DNA of 64,000 bases from Leptospira johnsonii (GTDB lineage Bacteria; Spirochaetota; Leptospiria; Leptospirales; Leptospiraceae), in NCBI RefSeq assembly GCF_003112675.1, contig NZ_BFAY01000007.1, positions 248,001 through 312,000 of the forward strand, read 5' to 3'. The position numbers were made by a program, and so were the translations under genes. Shown in pieces: positions 26,597 to 36,748 of the stretch. The notes under the pieces are model-generated. The model did not search any database. It worked only from the letters and a program-made list of their open reading frames with translations, and was not told where the DNA came from. The stretch's first letter is position 1. Each line of letters begins with the position of its first letter.

Positions 26597-28677
26597 TCTT
26601 CTACCAATTTTTCTCTTAAACTAGTCCAGTCTGATACGGGGAGTTCGCAGTGAAATCCTACGCAAACGTAAGCTTTCACTCCTCCTCCTGAATTCCTGTT
26701 TTTTAGAAGTAGGAATTTTTCTCCATTCTCTTCCGCTTCCTTATCGTTTGCCCATACAAACACTGTCTCCGGCAAGAATAAGGAACCTACACCTTTCCAA
26801 ATCGGTAATAGTTCCTCTTGGCTGGAATATACTACTGCAAGTTCTCTTCCTGGAGATTTTCTGAGCCATAATGCGGAAAGCATATATGGATAATTCATAG
26901 GATATGTTTCCAATTCAGGTTTGAAATAAGAGAAGATAGAATCCGCATATTGCAGATATTTCTCCGAGTCCACTCCTAACTTTGAAAGTAGCACGAATGC
27001 AGTCGCAAAGGAACTATTGGCAGAAGGTTCCACTCCATCGTACCCATCTACTGTCCTTCTGAGTAATACCTCTCCATCTATCCCGGAATCAAAAAACGCA
27101 CCGGAAGGACTTCGGAAAAGTCGGATCGCTTCCTCTGTGTATCGGATCGCATTCTCCAGATATCTGAATCCTTTTCCGGCTTGGAATAGATATAAAGAAG
27201 CTAATACGAATTCCGCATAATCAGAACTATATGCTAAGAATCTGGCTTCACCTTCTCTAAATCTTCTGAGCAATCTTCCGTCCTCTCGGATCAGATTTTT
27301 TTCCAGGAACTTATAGGTTTCTTCCGCTTCTCTTAATAAGTCCCCATCCCCAAATGCGATTGCAGCTTTTGTCAATGCCTTGATATACAAACAATTCCAA
27401 GAGAATAGGATCTTATCGTCCCTGAGAGGTCTGATCCTTTGGGAACGTCTTTCTAAAAGTTTTTTTCTGTTTCGTAAAACAATCTCTGCTAACTCGGAAG
27501 GCTCCAAACCATGCAGTCTGGAGAAATTCATTCTAAAAGATTCATGCAGGATATTTTTCTCTTCGAAATTTCCTTTTTCGGTAATATTCCAAAATTCATC
27601 TAAGAGAAAAGAATCTTGTCCGCAGACTTCTCTTATTTCTTCTTTTGTCCAAAGATAGAATAACCCCTCTTCTCCTTCCGAATCTGCATCCTCTGCACTT
27701 GCGATCCCACCACCTTGTAATCTCATATCTCGATGAAGATATTCGATCACATCGTATGCATAGTCCTTGTATTTTGCTTCCCCTACTGCCTGGTAACATT
27801 CTACCAATGCTTCCAAAAAGAGAGAGTTATCGTACAACATTTTCTCGAAGTGAGGGACCAACCAATGATGATCGGTGGAATACCTACAAAGTCCTCCACC
27901 GATCTGGTCGTAGATCCCACCCTTCTTCATTGCAGTCAGGGTCTCTTCTACCATTTCGAGAGCTTTGGGTTCACCTGTAGATTTATGATAACGTAATAAA
28001 AAGCTAAGTCCCATACTGGGCGGAAATTTATTTACGGAATTAGATTTAAAACCTGCGTAATCCGGATCATAAAATCGATCATATAATAAAAATCCATTCT
28101 CGAATACTTCGGATCCGGGCGAAGAAATCTCGGAAGCACCCGCAAGTGCTCTAGTCTCTTCGGATTCTTTTAAGTGTTTGGTCAGATCTTCGGAAGCCTC
28201 GAGTAATTCTTCCTTCTTCTCCTTCCATAGGCCCGTTAAAATTCCCAAAACCTCTGTGAAACTTTTCCTTCCATACTTAGGAACAGGAGGAAAATAAGTA
28301 CCCCCTGTAATCGGTTTACCTTCAGGCGTTAAGAACATATTCAAAGGCCAGCCTCCCTGCTGTCCCATGGCATGTAACGCATCCATATAGATCCGATCCA
28401 CGTCCGGTCTTTCTTCCCGATCCACCTTGATGGAAACGTAATCTTTATTCAAAACTTCCGCAGTTGTTTCGTTCTCAAACGATTCCTTCTCCATTACATG
28501 GCACCAATGACAAGTAGCGTATCCAATGGATAAGAAGATCAGTTTATTCTCGGATTTTGCCTTTGCAAATGCCTCTTCCGACCAAGGAAACCAATCCACT
28601 GGATTGGTAGAATGTTGGAGTAAATAAGGACTTTTTTCAGACGCGAGTCGGTTCAATTTTTTATCAGGAGTTTTCAT
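26593..28677 (-). CDS. Thioredoxin-domain protein of the YyaL/SSP411 (DUF255) family
   Basis: 694 aa. Residues 1-165 form a thioredoxin-like domain with [31 protein letters not shown] (CxxC at about residues 56-59) and [13 protein letters not shown]. The rest is an (alpha/alpha)6-barrel similar to N-acylglucosamine epimerase/GH88: [48 protein letters not shown]. The family is widespread from bacteria to animals (SPATA20) and its activity is unsettled. No signal peptide is seen, so it is cytoplasmic. It is divergent from the TolC gene. Confidence 0.93.
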   Translation of the reverse strand: MKTPDKKLNRLASEKSPYLLQHSTNPVDWFPWSEEAFAKAKSENKLIFLSIGYATCHWCHVMEKESFENETTAEVLNKDYVSIKVDREERPDVDRIYMDALHAMGQQGGWPLNMFLTPEGKPITGGTYFPPVPKYGRKSFTEVLGILTGLWKEKKEELLEASEDLTKHLKESEETRALAGASEISSPGSEVFENGFLLYDRFYDPDYAGFKSNSVNKFPPSMGLSFLLRYHKSTGEPKALEMVEETLTAMKKGGIYDQIGGGLCRYSTDHHWLVPHFEKMLYDNSLFLEALVECYQAVGEAKYKDYAYDVIEYLHRDMRLQGGGIASAEDADSEGEEGLFYLWTKEEIREVCGQDSFLLDEFWNITEKGNFEEKNILHESFRMNFSRLHGLEPSELAEIVLRNRKKLLERRSQRIRPLRDDKILFSWNCLYIKALTKAAIAFGDGDLLREAEETYKFLEKNLIREDGRLLRRFREGEARFLAYSSDYAEFVLASLYLFQAGKGFRYLENAIRYTEEAIRLFRSPSGAFFDSGIDGEVLLRRTVDGYDGVEPSANSSFATAFVLLSKLGVDSEKYLQYADSIFSYFKPELETYPMNYPYMLSALWLRKSPGRELAVVYSSQEELLPIWKGVGSLFLPETVFVWANDKEAEENGEKFLLLKNRNSGGGVKAYVCVGFHCELPVSDWTSLREKLVED

Positions 28678-28771
28678 CGATTTTAAGCTGTCTAGACTTT
28701 TACTTTAGATTTTTCGATTTGGCAAATTCTTCCGAACCAAAAACCATGCTCCGTAGGAAGACCAACGACAT

Positions 28772-30415
28772 ATGCTTAGGCCTGCAAATATTCCTTCGTT
28801 AAGGAAATTTTATCTGCGACTCTTGCTTGTCGGAGCTTTCGGTTTTCCAGCTTCCCAGTTCGCCCAAGAGTTAGACCCATCCTTTCAAAATAGGCCTAGA
28901 GTTCTTAAACTCACTTTGAAAGAAGCGGTCAATTATGTCCTAGCGAATAATATCACAGTTAGAAACGCTGGGATGGAATTCGTAAAAGCGGATACTGCCG
29001 AGTTAAAAAATCTATCTCAATATGCATGGACGCTGGTCGGCGGTTTTTCGAAAACAAAAACTACTCTTCCTCTGAATAATAATAACGTTCTCTCCGGAAC
29101 AAAGATCTCAAACGATAGGGTGAACGTAGGGATCCAAAAAAACTTCGAAACCCAGACATATTTCAGTTTAGAGCTCAGCCATACTCGATTCGACGCGGAC
29201 GCATTCGAGACCCAGGCAGCCGCATCCAGATTAGGTGCAGTTGGTTCTTATTTAGCAGCCCCTCCTCAATACACAGATGCTCTGACTGTAACTCTTGGTC
29301 AGGAACTTTTAAAGTATTCTTTCGGCCAAACTGAGAAAGAAAAACAAAAAGTACTGAAACAAAATGCAGTCATTCGTAGGGACGAGCTAGTCAATATTCT
29401 AGCACAGCTTGTAGTAAAAACTTTGGTAGATTATTGGAGCTTAAGTGTTTACGATTCTCAGGTAGAGACATTCGATAGATTAGAAAAGAATACCAAAAAC
29501 ATCCGGGATCTAACCGTTAGAAAACGGAACCTAGGTCTTTCCGAAGGATTCGAAGTGAATCAATGGAATAGCGCTCTTACTCAGACTGAAAATAGTTTAG
29601 AAAGAGCAAGACTTGCCAGATCGGAAGCGGAAAGGAATTTGATCCGTGTTTTAAACGTAGATCCTAGTTCTAAAATTTCCGGGATCACCGACCTTCAAGA
29701 AAAAGTTCCGAACGATATCAATCCTAGTAAAGATTATCAATACGCTTTGGATCATAGAATAGATCTAAAAAATTTGATCCGCCAAAGACAGATCGCAGAG
29801 TTAGAGCTGAAGATCAAAAATGCGGAAGATATGCCCTCTCTAAAAATTACAGGAAGTTATTCCACAAGAGGCCAGACCTTTTTAAATCCTCAGACGAACT
29901 ATGTGAATCCTGAAACCGGGATGATGTCTTTTAAATATCCCGAAAAAACTTTAAATTTCGCACTTTCTTATCCTCTCTTCGATACAGGGATCCAAACCGA
30001 TATCAGAGATGCGAAACTCAAATTGGATATTTTGGCAAAACAAGAAACCGAATTGAGAACTCTGATTAAAGAAGAATTGGACAATAGATATTATGCGATC
30101 GTTGCAGGACAGGAACTTCTGGAAACCGCAAACACTCGAAAAGAAGAAGCGGAGAAGTTCTACAGAGGTGTCCAAGCACGCTTCAATCAGGGTAGATTCA
30201 CCGCAGTATTGGTAAAATCCGCTTTGGACGGTTTGATCCAAGCCGAGCTACAAGTGGCCCAAGCAAGGATCAACTTTAACGTGGATATTATCCGCTACGA
30301 ACTGGCAAGAAATTCCGTTTTTGAAAAGTTCGGAGTGAATGTAGATGAGATCGTAGACACCATCATCAAAAACGAAGTAGCAAAAGCACAGCAGGCTACT
30401 CCTTCCAACAATTAA
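28772..30415 (+). CDS. TolC-family outer membrane efflux protein
   Basis: 547 aa. A signal peptide ends near the ASQFAQ segment. Two outer-membrane-efflux repeats follow, beginning [17 protein letters not shown] and, in the second half, [18 protein letters not shown]. The long helices and [14 protein letters not shown] strand end are typical of TolC trimers (here [15 protein letters not shown]). The 490-520 region [20 protein letters not shown] is the last helix pair. It should form the outer-membrane channel for an RND or ABC pump, but no pump or adaptor gene is adjacent. Confidence 0.92.
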   Translation: MLRPANIPSLRKFYLRLLLVGAFGFPASQFAQELDPSFQNRPRVLKLTLKEAVNYVLANNITVRNAGMEFVKADTAELKNLSQYAWTLVGGFSKTKTTLPLNNNNVLSGTKISNDRVNVGIQKNFETQTYFSLELSHTRFDADAFETQAAASRLGAVGSYLAAPPQYTDALTVTLGQELLKYSFGQTEKEKQKVLKQNAVIRRDELVNILAQLVVKTLVDYWSLSVYDSQVETFDRLEKNTKNIRDLTVRKRNLGLSEGFEVNQWNSALTQTENSLERARLARSEAERNLIRVLNVDPSSKISGITDLQEKVPNDINPSKDYQYALDHRIDLKNLIRQRQIAELELKIKNAEDMPSLKITGSYSTRGQTFLNPQTNYVNPETGMMSFKYPEKTLNFALSYPLFDTGIQTDIRDAKLKLDILAKQETELRTLIKEELDNRYYAIVAGQELLETANTRKEEAEKFYRGVQARFNQGRFTAVLVKSALDGLIQAELQVAQARINFNVDIIRYELARNSVFEKFGVNVDEIVDTIIKNEVAKAQQATPSNN

Positions 30416-30427
30416 TTTTAGAATCTA

Positions 30428-31366
30428 TTAAGCTTTTGGAATAGAAGGGATTTCCCATTGAATGGGTTCTCCTTCTAATGCTTTTAAGAATTCGATCAAA
30501 TCCTTTTTGTCCTGATCGGAAAGCTCCGCAGGTCTTAACATCGGATCATGTACCGCTTTGGAATGTCCGCCTTCCGCAAAATGGTTCACAGTATCTTCTA
30601 TCGATCCAAAAATCCCGTTATGCATGAAAGTTTTCTTTTTGGTAACATCCCTCAAAGTAGGTGTTCTAACCTTATCCTTGATCCCTGCAAGACCGGTCGT
30701 ATGCAATTCAGAATCGGAAAAATTAGGACCTTGGTGACATTGGATACATTTTGCCTTGTTCTGGAAAACGTTCCAACCTCTGATCTGAGCAGGAGTCAAA
30801 GCAGTCTCCTCTCCCATCACAAATTTATCGAAATTAGAATTTTTACTCACAATCGTTCTTTGAAAGGTAGAAAGCGCTAAAACGATCCTTTCTCCAGAAA
30901 TTTCAGGATCTCCATAAGCCTTTTCGAAAAGTTCCTTATATCCTTGGATAGAAGAGATCCTTTGTATGAGCTTTGTTTCATTCTGGAATAATAGCTTAGA
31001 ATGTACTTTTTCTTTTACGATATCTTCTAGCTCTTTTGCTTCTGGATCCTTAAATACATCTTTATACAATGCGACATTTGTGAGAGAAGGAGCAGGATTA
31101 TGGATCTTAGTACGAGGGAAACCTTCGGAAGGTGAGGAGGTATTATGACAACTCGCGCAACTTACATCTTGATTAAAGGAAAGCCTTGGATCGAAATATA
31201 AGGTTTTACCCAGCTCTACCTTTTCTTGGTTGAACGGATTATTACTTGGATGGATTACATTTTTAACAACAAATCCTTCCAGTTCAGGGATAGGCTTTTT
31301 TTCCTTACATACGATCAATCCTAAGATCGAAACCAAGGAAAGGATCAGGAAAAAATTACGCTTCAT
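30428..31366 (-). CDS. Di-haem cytochrome c peroxidase (CcpA/MauG family)
   Basis: 312 aa. The N-terminus ends in LGLIVCKEKK, so it may be a lipoprotein or a cleaved periplasmic protein. Two haem-binding motifs are seen: CASCHNT (about residue 76) and CIQCHQG (about residue 212). Between them lie LALSTFQRTIVS and a Phe/Trp-rich linker, and RTPTLRDVTKKKTFMHNG holds the distal ligands of the high-potential haem region. It reduces hydrogen peroxide using electrons from small cytochromes in the periplasm. Haem attachment would need the Ccm system encoded at 48.1-51.8 kb. Confidence 0.92.
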   Translation of the reverse strand: MKRNFFLILSLVSILGLIVCKEKKPIPELEGFVVKNVIHPSNNPFNQEKVELGKTLYFDPRLSFNQDVSCASCHNTSSPSEGFPRTKIHNPAPSLTNVALYKDVFKDPEAKELEDIVKEKVHSKLLFQNETKLIQRISSIQGYKELFEKAYGDPEISGERIVLALSTFQRTIVSKNSNFDKFVMGEETALTPAQIRGWNVFQNKAKCIQCHQGPNFSDSELHTTGLAGIKDKVRTPTLRDVTKKKTFMHNGIFGSIEDTVNHFAEGGHSKAVHDPMLRPAELSDQDKKDLIEFLKALEGEPIQWEIPSIPKA

Positions 31367-31469
31367 AATTCCTTATCCAGGATGCTCAAAAGAATGCCTC
31401 TGTCAATCTCCTAATGAAAACCCTTCCAAAAGTCGCCTGAGACCTCTTCTCAAAGAAAATAGAAAACAC

Positions 31470-31496
31470 TGTCACAAGAAATGACCGAGACTCGTC
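31470..31496 (+). promoter_or_regulatory. ECF41-type promoter of the oxidoreductase-sigma operon
   Basis: TGTCACA (31470-31476) is followed by exactly 16 bases and CGTC (31493-31496). This is the bipartite promoter signature described for ECF41 sigma factors, which usually transcribe their own operon. It lies 24 bases before the ATG of the oxidoreductase gene, leaving room for a start point near 31503 and the GGAGG ribosome site at 31511. Confidence 0.8.
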
Positions 31497-31520
31497 TTGC
31501 TTGTAGAACCGGAGGCAAGT

Positions 31521-32708
31521 ATGTCAAAGAAGAAGGTATTGATCGTAGGGGGAGGTTATGCAGGGATCGCGGCGGCAAATAGATTGTCCCGCAAAAATTC
31601 AGCGGTAGAAATTACGTTGATCACGGCAGAGCCGACCTTTAGAGAAAAGATCAGAAACCACCAAGTCATCGCAGGGACTAAGGGAAAAGATTTCCAGATC
31701 CGAAATTTGTTAAATCCAAAGGTAAGTCTTATCATCCAAAGAGTCGAAAAAATATTTCCGAAAGAGAACAAAGTACTCTTAAATGACGGGACCTATTTTG
31801 AATACGATTACCTGGGTTATACTGCAGGAATGAGAGCAGGAGATCCGGGCACTAAAGGGATCAATTATTTCTCAGTCGCAAGTTTCCAGGATTCTGAACG
31901 TTTGAGAAAGGAATTGGCCAAGCATCCTGAAGCAAAAATCACCGTATTAGGTGGAGGACTTTCAGGGATCGAAGTAGCAACAGAACTTGCGGAAAATTAT
32001 CCACTCGCAAAAATAACACTTTTGGATTCGGATAAGATAGGCAAAAATTTCTCCTCAAATGCAGTTCTCTATATGAAAGAAGTCCTGAAAAATCTGAAAG
32101 TGGATCTGATTGAAGGAGAAAGAGGAGAATATCTATTAGAAAATAAGATCAAAACTTCTAATGGAATCCAAGTCCCTCACGATTATTGTGTGATCTCCGC
32201 TGGACTTGTGGCATCCGACCTGGGAAAAAATTCGGGATTAGAAGCAAATAAGATCGGCCAGATATACTTGACCGAGTATATGCAGGTTCCTGAATATTCT
32301 AATATTCTAGGTGCAGGAGATGGAGTGAAAGTTCCTGGAGAAGAATATTCTTATTTAAGAATGGCCTGTGCAACGGCACTTCCTATGGGAATTTATCTGG
32401 GAGAAAGGATCTCAAATCTAATAGGGAAAAAATCTGAAATAGGGCAAAAACCTTTTCAATTAGCATATGTGGGACGTTGCGTGAGTTTAGGAAGAAAAGA
32501 AGGACTATTCCAATTCCTAAACTACGACGATAGCCCTAAGGAAAAAATTTGGACAGGAAGATTAGGAGCCATTGTGAAAGAGCTAATTTGTAAATTCACA
32601 GTCTTCTCCTTTAAGGCCGAAAAATATTTCGATTTTTATGTAATCCCCACACCTAAAGAAAAAACTTTAGTCAAAGAAAACGAAAGATTAGTAACGGCAG
32701 AAAAATGA
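31521..32708 (+). CDS. NAD(P)/FAD-dependent oxidoreductase (NDH-2/AIF-like), partner of ECF41 sigma factor
   Basis: 395 aa from the ATG at 31521, behind GGAGG at 5 bases. Two Rossmann folds: VLIVGGGYAGIAAANRL (FAD) and ITVLGGGLSGIEVATELAE (NAD(P)H). The FAD-binding late motif is NILGAGDGVKVPG. There is no clear membrane anchor; the C-terminal basic stretch (GRLGAIVKELICKFTVFSFK) may touch the membrane, as in NDH-2. The ATGA overlap with the sigma-factor gene and the promoter upstream indicate co-expression. The electron acceptor is unknown. Confidence 0.88.
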   Translation: MSKKKVLIVGGGYAGIAAANRLSRKNSAVEITLITAEPTFREKIRNHQVIAGTKGKDFQIRNLLNPKVSLIIQRVEKIFPKENKVLLNDGTYFEYDYLGYTAGMRAGDPGTKGINYFSVASFQDSERLRKELAKHPEAKITVLGGGLSGIEVATELAENYPLAKITLLDSDKIGKNFSSNAVLYMKEVLKNLKVDLIEGERGEYLLENKIKTSNGIQVPHDYCVISAGLVASDLGKNSGLEANKIGQIYLTEYMQVPEYSNILGAGDGVKVPGEEYSYLRMACATALPMGIYLGERISNLIGKKSEIGQKPFQLAYVGRCVSLGRKEGLFQFLNYDDSPKEKIWTGRLGAIVKELICKFTVFSFKAEKYFDFYVIPTPKEKTLVKENERLVTAEK

Positions 32709-33700
32709 GCACCCAAGAAAGACTAGATCAATTCATAGAAAACAAAGGTTTGGTCTTCGGAATCGCCTATAAGATGACAGGGAGTGTGGTAGAAGCAGAG
32801 GATATAGTGCAGGAAACTTTTCTGAGATGGGAAAAATCCAAGGAAGAAAAGATCAGATCTCCAAAAGCATTCTTATCCACCGTTGCAGCCAGACTCTCTC
32901 TGGATTCTTTAAGAAAAGCAAAAAGAAAAAGGGAAACTTATATCGGTCCTTGGTTACCGGAGCCGTTGGCTCCGGAACCTATGGAAGAAGAGCCGGATCC
33001 CGAAACATTAGATCTGGCATTCTTACATCTATTAGAAAAATTGAATCCGATTGAAAGAGCAGTTTTTTTGCTCAGAGAAAGTTTCGAGATGGGTTACGAT
33101 TCCATTTCCAAAATTGTGGGAAAAAATCAAGAGAATTGCAGGCAAATCCTAAAACGAGCCAAAGAATCGCTCAAATCGGATCGCAAAAAATACGACGCGC
33201 CTTCCGAAAAAAGAAAGAAGATATTCCGTGATTTTTTACTCGCATCTTCCAAGGGAAAACCGGAACTACTTGTTCCTTTCTTGAAAGAAGAAATCGTTCT
33301 TTGGTCTGATGGTGGTGGAAAGGTAAATGCCGCCAGAATTCCGATCATTGGAAAAGAACGGGCTTCCCATTTCTTCATCCGAACAGGTAGTAACAAGCTC
33401 AAATACACTCTGGATTTTTATTTTGGAATGGTGAACGGAGCGGAAACATTAATCGGTTATTACAAAGACCAACCGGCTTATATGCAAAGCTTCCTTATAG
33501 ACGAAGATGGGATCTCTAAAATTTATTCGGTTCTCAACCCAGATAAATTAGGATCAATGCAGAATAAACAAAAATTAATAGATGAGGGTCTGATCTATCC
33601 TCTAGAAAACTTCTTATTATTCCCTCATACATATCGTAAGAAGGTCGCAAAATGGTTAAACCCAGTCGCTAAATTAGTCAAATGGGCCATTGTAAGATGA
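32705..33700 (+). CDS. ECF sigma factor, ECF41 group with fused SnoaL-like C-terminal domain
   Basis: 331 aa. Sigma region 2 (VFGIAYKMTGSVVEAEDIVQ, then TFLRWEK) and region 4 (LNPIERAVFLLRESFEMGYD to KNQENCRQILKRAKE) are both clear. Three ECF41 hallmarks are present: WLPEPL in the linker, DGGGKVNAARIP in the extra domain, and NPDKL near residue 275. The extra SnoaL-like domain acts in cis in place of an anti-sigma factor in this group. About 45 residues follow NPDKL, more than usual. ECF41 genes typically pair with carboxymuconolactone decarboxylase, oxidoreductase or epimerase genes; here the partner is the overlapping oxidoreductase. Confidence 0.92.
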   Translation: MSTQERLDQFIENKGLVFGIAYKMTGSVVEAEDIVQETFLRWEKSKEEKIRSPKAFLSTVAARLSLDSLRKAKRKRETYIGPWLPEPLAPEPMEEEPDPETLDLAFLHLLEKLNPIERAVFLLRESFEMGYDSISKIVGKNQENCRQILKRAKESLKSDRKKYDAPSEKRKKIFRDFLLASSKGKPELLVPFLKEEIVLWSDGGGKVNAARIPIIGKERASHFFIRTGSNKLKYTLDFYFGMVNGAETLIGYYKDQPAYMQSFLIDEDGISKIYSVLNPDKLGSMQNKQKLIDEGLIYPLENFLLFPHTYRKKVAKWLNPVAKLVKWAIVR

Positions 33701-33763
33701 AAACCGATTAACATAGGATAATCCGTTTATCAGCAGATCCCCTTCTCCTTTCTTGACTTGTAG

Positions 33764-33780
33764 TCTTCTTTAAGAGAAGA
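33764..33780 (+). promoter_or_regulatory. Inverted repeat upstream of the lipoprotein hydrolase gene
   Basis: Perfect arms TCTTCT and AGAAGA flank TTAAG. A similar sequence (TTTCT-TAAG-AGAAA, 34746-34759) precedes the Crp/Fnr gene, and both continue with ATCCG. A shared regulator or promoter element is possible. Confidence 0.35.
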
Positions 33781-33787
33781 TCCGAGT

Positions 33788-34693
33788 ATGAAACGAACAC
33801 TAACGACAAGTCTATTACTCGGCTTGTTATTTATTCAATGCAGTGGAGGAGAAAAGATGGAAACTGTTTTAGAAAACAAAACTACATCCCCAAAATTGCC
33901 CAGCGGATATTATTCTTCTAAATTAGGAAAGATTGCCTATTGGATAGAAGGAAAAGGAAAACCGATCTTCTTACTCCACTCCGCAGGACATGATCATAAC
34001 GATTTCGAATCCATCCTACCGAGTTTATCAGAAAAATATAAAGTAATCTCCCTGGACTGGCCAGGTCACGGCTTATCCGAAAATCCGCAACCAGCGACTT
34101 CCGCTTCTGCAGTAGAGTATGCAGAAATATTACCTGACCTGGTCCAACAATTGGCTCCGGAAGGCGGGATATTTATAGGGAACTCCTTAGGAGGATTTGC
34201 ATCCATGAACCTTGCCGTCCAAAGACCGGAACTGGTAAAAGGACTAGTGATCGTAGACTCCGGAGGATTAAACGATCCTGACTGGATCACTAAAAGTTTT
34301 GCAGGATTAAAATCCAAGGTATGGTTTACCGGACTCGTTTGGAACTTCTTCCCAAACCATTATATAAAGATCAGAAACAAATATACAGAGTCCATTCTAA
34401 CCAGGATCAAAGAAAGAGAAAATGTAGAAGGAGCAAAAGAAGTGAATGCCTCCATCTGGAAAAGTTTTTTAGACGAAAGACATGACCTAAGAGAAAAAGT
34501 CTCCCAAATCCAAGCGCCCACATTGATCGTATGGGGAGAATATGATCCGGTTATAGATCCCAAACTTGCACTCAGACTTCACGAAAAAGTAAAAGGTTCA
34601 AAACTCGTGTATCTAAAAACGGGACATGTACCTTTTGCGGAAAACCCTCAGGAATTCCTGAAGACAGCTCTCCCCTTTTTGAATTCCATATGA
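33788..34693 (+). CDS. Lipoprotein alpha/beta hydrolase
   Basis: 301 aa. Signal sequence ending LLFIQCSGG (lipobox Cys about residue 18). The hydrolase core begins at LGKIAYWIEGKGKPIFLLHSAG; the oxyanion HG is here HSAGHDHNDF. The nucleophile is in FIGNSLGGFASMNLA, with VIVDSGG downstream. The acid Asp lies in LIVWGEYDPVIDPK and the His in TGHVPFAENP. The substrate is unknown, but the similarity is to esterase/haloperoxidase-like hydrolases. A Crp/Fnr-family regulator follows 84 bases later in the same direction. Confidence 0.87.
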   Translation: MKRTLTTSLLLGLLFIQCSGGEKMETVLENKTTSPKLPSGYYSSKLGKIAYWIEGKGKPIFLLHSAGHDHNDFESILPSLSEKYKVISLDWPGHGLSENPQPATSASAVEYAEILPDLVQQLAPEGGIFIGNSLGGFASMNLAVQRPELVKGLVIVDSGGLNDPDWITKSFAGLKSKVWFTGLVWNFFPNHYIKIRNKYTESILTRIKERENVEGAKEVNASIWKSFLDERHDLREKVSQIQAPTLIVWGEYDPVIDPKLALRLHEKVKGSKLVYLKTGHVPFAENPQEFLKTALPFLNSI

Positions 34694-34745
34694 TTGTTTT
34701 TGGATTTTTCCAATAAATAGATTTGTAAAATTTCCGTTTGCGGAC

Positions 34746-34759
34746 TTTCTTAAGAGAAA
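34746..34759 (+). promoter_or_regulatory. Inverted repeat upstream of the Crp/Fnr gene
   Basis: TTTCT-TAAG-AGAAA lies 19 bases before the ATG and resembles the repeat in front of the neighbouring hydrolase gene. It may be an operator for this regulator. Confidence 0.35.
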
Positions 34760-34777
34760 TCCGTTAGCGGGAATTGT

Positions 34778-35368
34778 ATGGATCAGAAAGATCTTGATTG
34801 GGAAAAAATCTACCAGACCGTGAACCGAATCTCTCCTATTCCAAAAGAAGTTTGGAAAAAGTCTGAACAACTATACACGGTTCGCAAATTAGAATACGGG
34901 GATTTTCTGATCAAACAAGGAGCCAAACCCACAGAGTTCGCTTTCGTATTCTCAGGAGTTTTGAGAGAATATTATCTCACTGACCAGGGAAACGAGTACA
35001 TCAAAAGTTTTAATTTTCCGGGAGACTTTACAGGATCTTATTTCGACCTGCTTACTGAACAACCTTCCACTTGTAATATCCGAGCAATCACAGATTGCGA
35101 ACTTGCAGTAGCAAAGTTTTCAGAATTCAGAAAACTTTTCTCCCAAGACATCGTTTGGGAAAGACTTGGTCGGATTTTCGCTGAAAACTTATTCTTAAAA
35201 AAAGCAAGAAGAGAATACGAACTCTTGGCGCTCAGCGCAGAAGAAAGATATGATCTACTTTTAGAATCCAGACCGGATATAGAAGATATTGTCCCCCAGT
35301 ATCATATCGCTTCCTATTTGGGGATCACACCTGTTTCCTTAAGCAGGATTAGAGCGAAGAGAAAATAA
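34778..35368 (+). CDS. Crp/Fnr-family transcriptional regulator
   Basis: 196 aa. A cyclic-nucleotide-binding fold covers residues 30-125 (YGDFLIKQGAKPTEFAFVFSG in two strands, SFNFPGDFTGSYFDLLTEQPS). The cAMP-contacting Arg-Ser pair of Crp is not obvious. The C-terminal helix-turn-helix is short: YHIASYLGITPVSLSRIRAK. This resembles the Bacteroides/Leptospira-type small Crp relatives that sense unknown ligands. It ends at a bidirectional terminator. Confidence 0.9.
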   Translation: MDQKDLDWEKIYQTVNRISPIPKEVWKKSEQLYTVRKLEYGDFLIKQGAKPTEFAFVFSGVLREYYLTDQGNEYIKSFNFPGDFTGSYFDLLTEQPSTCNIRAITDCELAVAKFSEFRKLFSQDIVWERLGRIFAENLFLKKARREYELLALSAEERYDLLLESRPDIEDIVPQYHIASYLGITPVSLSRIRAKRK

Positions 35369-35395
35369 AAAAGGCGCCGGAATCCGACGCCTTTT
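35369..35395. terminator. Bidirectional terminator
   Basis: An 8-bp stem AAAAGGCG/CGCCTTTT, extended by three more pairs past one mismatch, with a 3-base loop. It lies right after the Crp/Fnr stop and serves the convergent acyl-CoA dehydrogenase gene as well. Confidence 0.88.
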
Positions 35396-35425
35396 AGAAA
35401 AATTTTCTAATTTAGAAAATTCTAA

Positions 35426-36589
35426 TTATTTAGCAGAAGCTGCCTCACGGATCACATAAGCTGCGATCTCGTTCTTTTGGATTTGAGTGGTTCCTTCGAA
35501 GATACAAAGGATTTTTGCATCTCTCATCAGTTTTTCAACTGGATACTCTTTAGTGTATCCGTATCCGCCGAAAATTTGGACCGCGTCAGTAGCCGCTTTC
35601 ATTGCGGTTTCAGAACAATATGCTTTCGCAATTGCGGAATATTTCGGAAGACGAGGATCATCAGCGTCGGACATACGAGCGGAAAGATAACAGATCTGAC
35701 GAGCTGTTTCCACACCGATAGACATATCTGCAAGCATGTGCTGAACAGCTTGGAAGCTGGAAATTTTGGAACCGAACTGCTCTCTCTGACGAGCATATTT
35801 AGAAGCGTGATCTAAAGCAGCTTGAGCAACACCAACTCCCATAGCAGCAACGTATGGACGAGAAGCGTTCAGAGTTTGAAGAGCGTAGATGAATCCAAGA
35901 TTTTCTTTTCCGATCATAGTAGCTTCTTCAACTGCACAATCTTCAAAGATGATCTGACGAGTGTCAGATGCACGAATTCCTAGTTTATCTTCTTTTTTAC
36001 CAACGATCAAACCTGGGGTATCACGTTTTACGTAGAAGCAGGAAACTCCACGAGTTCCGCGACCTTTATCGGTATAAGCAAAAACTGTATATGCTCCAGC
36101 GCTACCACCACCAGTGATCCATTGTTTAGTTCCGTTAATGACCCACTTGTCGCCTTTTTTAACGGCAGTAGTGCTCATACCCGGAACGTCAGAACCTGCA
36201 CCAGGCTCGGAAAGACAGAAAGAAACTCCGTATTCTCCGTCGATAACCGGTTGAAGCCATTTTTTCTTTTGTTCGTGGCTTGCACCTTTCATGATTGGAA
36301 GGATACCAAGGCCAGTATAACCGAAGCAAAGGCTGATTCCAAGGCATCCTCTGGAAAGCTCTTCAGTTACTAAACACTGCTCTACGGAACCAAGTCCCCA
36401 TCCACCGTATTCTTCGGGGATAGTGAGTCCATTGACTCCTAACTCGGTTCTCATTCTATTGATAAGTTCTTCTGGATGTTTGTTTTCTTCGTCCCAGTGG
36501 ATTGCAACTTCGTGGGTGATCTCCTTCTTAACGAAGCTGCGGATCGTGTCCCTAATCTCGATTTGTTGCTCAGTCAGTTCCTGATACAT
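35426..36589 (-). CDS. Acyl-CoA dehydrogenase
   Basis: 387 aa, family length. N-terminal helices, then FAD/substrate-binding FCLSEPGAGSDVPGMSTTA and WVINGTKQWITGGGSA. The C-terminal domain has REQFGSKISSFQAVQHMLADM, QIFGGYGYTKEYPVEKLMRDA and the catalytic Glu in CIFEGTTQIQKNEIA (about residue 365). It removes two hydrogens from acyl-CoA in beta-oxidation or amino-acid breakdown; the chain length is not predictable. It has its own upstream gap of about 200 bases and ends at a shared terminator. Confidence 0.95.
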   Translation of the reverse strand: MYQELTEQQIEIRDTIRSFVKKEITHEVAIHWDEENKHPEELINRMRTELGVNGLTIPEEYGGWGLGSVEQCLVTEELSRGCLGISLCFGYTGLGILPIMKGASHEQKKKWLQPVIDGEYGVSFCLSEPGAGSDVPGMSTTAVKKGDKWVINGTKQWITGGGSAGAYTVFAYTDKGRGTRGVSCFYVKRDTPGLIVGKKEDKLGIRASDTRQIIFEDCAVEEATMIGKENLGFIYALQTLNASRPYVAAMGVGVAQAALDHASKYARQREQFGSKISSFQAVQHMLADMSIGVETARQICYLSARMSDADDPRLPKYSAIAKAYCSETAMKAATDAVQIFGGYGYTKEYPVEKLMRDAKILCIFEGTTQIQKNEIAAYVIREAASAK

Positions 36590-36748
36590 CTTTTCCCTTC
36601 TTGCGAGAGTTTCTAATCCTAATTTTTCGCCAGGGTCGATTCAATCAAGAAAAACATGGCTGATTAAGCGTTCATTTTAGCCCTAATGGGACAGAATTCT
36701 TGGAAATCTCGTTATTTTCCTAGGTTTTGGCGATCCGAAAGCATATAA

